Below are positions 14,256-15,659 of a stretch of 15,659 nucleotides of DNA, one piece after another. The DNA lies in the NCBI GenBank assembly GCA_964638715.1, contig CAZWZF010000081.1, forward strand, positions 1-15,659, read 5' to 3'. Position 1 is the stretch's first letter, and each line of letters starts with the position of its first letter. The notes under the pieces are model-generated. The model saw nothing but the letters and a program-made list of their open reading frames with translations, was not told where the DNA came from and made no database searches. The position numbers were made by a program, and so were the translations under genes. Origin of the DNA: JBAXQQ01 sp037131695 (GTDB taxonomy: Bacteria > Armatimonadota > Hebobacteria > CAIYQO01).

Positions 14256-14324
14256 ACTGGCTTGAATACTGCAACTATCAGCATACTTTCAATTACCAGC
14301 AAACACAGTATTCGTGCCTGTACC
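14253..14324. repeat. Imperfect 72-nt inverted-repeat element
   Basis: GAATACTG (14264-14271) and CAGTATTC (14306-14313) are exact reverse complements, and the flanks extend the match to about 15 of 19 positions. The element starts in the AGGGG that ends module B, just as the 166-nt palindrome does at position 254. It may be a decayed relative of those elements. Confidence 0.45.
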
Positions 14325-14444
14325 CGAAAGGTAAGCGTTAATTTATAAGCGACTCTGCATTGCTCAAACGATTACAAATACCGAGTTTTTCCGTAGTCAT
14401 TCTCCCTATCACTGCGGTGACATCCCCCTCGAAAGGGAGACATA
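14325..14444. other. Non-coding spacer with a weak hairpin
   Basis: No gene, tRNA or promoter is recognised. TCTCCCT (14401-14407) can pair with AGGGAGA (14434-14440), and CCCT-CGAA-AGGG forms a small inner hairpin that competes with it. Possible repeat remnant; nothing more can be said. Confidence 0.4.
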
Positions 14445-14486
14445 ATTTGCCATTTCCAATTTTCTCTCCTCACTCTTCTCTCTTCC
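14445..14486. repeat. Heptamer array upstream of the terminase promoter
   Basis: Six 7-mers run ATTTGCC, ATTTCCA, ATTTTCT, CTCCTCA, CTCTTCT, CTCTTCC. This is nearly the same order as in the array at 300-362, which has ATTTGCC, ATTTCCA, ATTTTCT and CTCTTCT units. It ends 8 nt before the -35 of the terminase promoter. Confidence 0.7.
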
Positions 14487-14493
14487 ATCCCTC

Positions 14494-14522
14494 TTGACAG
14501 CAAACAAATGTTTGATTATAAT
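14494..14522 (+). promoter_or_regulatory. Consensus sigma70 promoter with LexA-box-like operator
   Basis: TTGACA (14494-14499) and TATAAT (14517-14522) are both perfect and 17 nt apart. Between them CAAACAAATGTTTG (14501-14514) is a perfect dyad. It differs from the Gram-positive LexA core CGAAC-N4-GTTCG by one base in each half. A repressor bound there would block the promoter completely. The terminase start is 27 nt after the -10. Confidence 0.7.
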
Positions 14523-14548
14523 GTATAATATTTTGAATGGAGTTTTAT

Positions 14549-14929
14549 ATGAATGACGATGGGAAGCTGCTTTATTTGGATGCTTTGCGGACGGGGTTAC
14601 TGCCGGCACAGGCAGCGGAATTTGCGGGTGTCAGACTTGCTTTGATAGAAGAATGGCAGGCGGCGAATGATGAATTTCGTATGAAATGCGCTGCAACTGA
14701 GGCAATGCTGGAAAGTGAGTGTATTGACGCGATAATTAATGTCGGTAAAGGCAAAACGGAGTGGCGGGCAGCGGCATGGTACCTGGAACGCAGATTTCCC
14801 AGTCGTTGGAGCGGAAAAGATATGAAGGAAGAGAAGGAAGATGACACAGACATACAAATTATCCTTAACCGATTGGCTGGTATCGCTGCCGGCGCAAGTA
14901 CGGGCAGAACAGATAAAGAAACTGAGTAA
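14549..14929 (+). CDS. Phage terminase small subunit-like protein
   Basis: The 126-residue protein is a likely small terminase, which recognises the phage packaging site and loads the large subunit. The N-terminal part LLPAQAAEFAGVRLALIEEW (about 17-36) reads as a helix-turn-helix. A helical middle and WRAAAWYLERRFPSRWSGKD (about 71-90) are typical of tailed-phage small terminases. The C-terminus is charged and disordered. The start at 14549 has GGAG (14539-14542) 6 nt upstream; an ATG at 14537 overlaps that site. The last 89 nt overlap the large-terminase gene in another frame. The assignment rests on the WYLERRFP-type motif and the position directly before the large subunit. Confidence 0.75.
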   Translation: MNDDGKLLYLDALRTGLLPAQAAEFAGVRLALIEEWQAANDEFRMKCAATEAMLESECIDAIINVGKGKTEWRAAAWYLERRFPSRWSGKDMKEEKEDDTDIQIILNRLAGIAAGASTGRTDKETE

Positions 14930-15659
14930 AACGGAACGGCGAAAACTGCTATATCATTGGCCATTGTGGGCAAGGCCGGAACAGTTGGCGCCGACTGGCG
15001 ATTGGCGGGTGTGGATGATATTGGCGGGACGCGGATGGGGTAAAACCCGTACCGGTGCTGAATGGATTCGCAATATGGTACAACAAGGGTCGGCACGCCG
15101 GGTTGCATTAGTTGCCCCGACATATAATGATGTGCGGGCAGTAATGGTGGAAGGCGAGAGCGGAATATTATCGATATCGCCGCCCGGAGAACGTCCAAAA
15201 TGGGAACCATCGCTTAACCGGCTGACCTGGGCAAATGGCGCGGTGGGATACACCTTTAGCGCGGATGAACCCGACCGTCTGCGCGGACCACAGCATGATG
15301 CTGCCTGGTGCGACGAATTGGCAGCATGGCGCAAGCCGGAAACCTGGGATATGCTGCAGTTCGGCCTGCGGTTGGGAGATAATCCGCAAACATTGATTAC
15401 CACCACACCGCGACCAACTAAGCTGATAAAAACATTGATTGCCGACAGTTGCGTGGTAACTCGCGGCAGCACATTTGATAACGCGGCGAACCTGGCACCG
15501 GGATTTTTGCAGTCGATCCGCGATAAATACGACGGCACCCGCTTGGGCAGGCAAGAGCTATACGCGGAGATATTGTCAGACACCCCCGGGGCATTATGGA
15601 ACCGGGAAATGATAGAAGAGTGCCGTGCGGTGTCACCCGATTTATGCAAAATAGTAATC
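14841..15659 (+). CDS. terL: Phage/GTA-type terminase large subunit (5' part, runs off the window)
   Basis: This is open for 273 codons to the last base of the window with no stop. The product begins MTQTYKLSLTDWLVSLPAQ. LWARPEQLAPTGDWRVWMIL precedes Walker A GRGWGKT (63-69) and TGAEW, a pattern close to terminases of HK97-like phages and gene-transfer agents. Walker B is WCDE (D158, E159). LITTTPRPTKL is the coupling motif, followed by VTRGSTFDNAANL and GRQELYAEIL. These mark the ATPase motor that pumps DNA into the capsid; the nuclease domain should lie beyond the edge. GGAAGAG (14827-14833) lies 7 nt before the ATG. It overlaps the small-subunit gene by 89 nt. Whether this is an active prophage, a remnant or a gene-transfer agent cannot be decided here. 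Confidence 0.9.
   Translation, partial: MTQTYKLSLTDWLVSLPAQVRAEQIKKLSKTERRKLLYHWPLWARPEQLAPTGDWRVWMILAGRGWGKTRTGAEWIRNMVQQGSARRVALVAPTYNDVRAVMVEGESGILSISPPGERPKWEPSLNRLTWANGAVGYTFSADEPDRLRGPQHDAAWCDELAAWRKPETWDMLQFGLRLGDNPQTLITTTPRPTKLIKTLIADSCVVTRGSTFDNAANLAPGFLQSIRDKYDGTRLGRQELYAEILSDTPGALWNREMIEECRAVSPDLCKIVI

Noticed and set aside
14259..14440. tRNA or phage attachment site before the terminase genes
   Set aside because: No cloverleaf or T-loop sequence was found, and no direct repeat pair that would mark an attachment core.
14572..15210. 212-codon open frame on the minus strand
   Set aside because: Lies antisense to both terminase genes and has no recognisable domain.
14954..15649. 231-codon open frame on the minus strand
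   Set aside because: Antisense to the large terminase, whose Walker A, Walker B and coupling motifs are all visible in the plus frame.

Overview
The window looks like a chromosomal segment of a bacterium from the Armatimonadota/Abditibacteriota or Planctomycetes-Lentisphaerota side of the tree. The main clue is the pseudopilin at 9238-10413. Its N-terminus has the FTLIELLVV...FPVFARAREKARQ pattern and it carries an H-X9-DG motif; large families of such proteins are typical of these groups. Scattered UroD-like proteins and an intracellular GH51 enzyme fit the same picture. The phylum is an inference.

Layout. Positions 1-361 are non-coding and hold a 166-nt element with 26-bp perfect inverted ends, then a heptamer tandem array. 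A UroD-superfamily gene (minus, 362-1459) is divergent from a ThiF/MoeB/HesA-type E1-like gene (plus, 1683-2447). The E1-like gene converges on an MtaB-type methyltransferase gene (minus, 2466-3863), whose intrinsic terminator lies inside the end of the E1-like reading frame. From 4158 a tight three-gene operon runs on the plus strand: GH51 arabinofuranosidase-like enzyme, a second UroD-like protein, and a GNAT acetyltransferase fused to a neutral-ceramidase-type hydrolase. After a second long palindromic element (8956-9101) comes a single-gene unit, the pseudopilin with a C-terminal LamG-like part. Two overlapping genes (10540-14120) encode an ABC exporter heterodimer. A 428-nt repeat-rich spacer follows, then a consensus promoter drives phage-type small and large terminase genes; the large subunit runs off the right edge.

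How the parts may work together. GH51, UroD-like proteins, MtaB-like methyltransferase and ceramidase-like hydrolase suggest intracellular breakdown of plant- or algal-derived, possibly O-methylated, glycoconjugates. No corrinoid protein or reductive activase is present here, so the methyl-transfer part is unproven. The right edge is the start of a prophage or packaging module.

The least ordinary content is between the genes. There is a modular family of repeats: heptamer arrays, a 43-nt module in two copies about 10 kb apart (41/43 identical), a 39-nt module in two copies, and REPIN-like palindromes whose arms carry their own mini-hairpins. A LexA-box-like dyad sits between the -35 and -10 of the terminase promoter.
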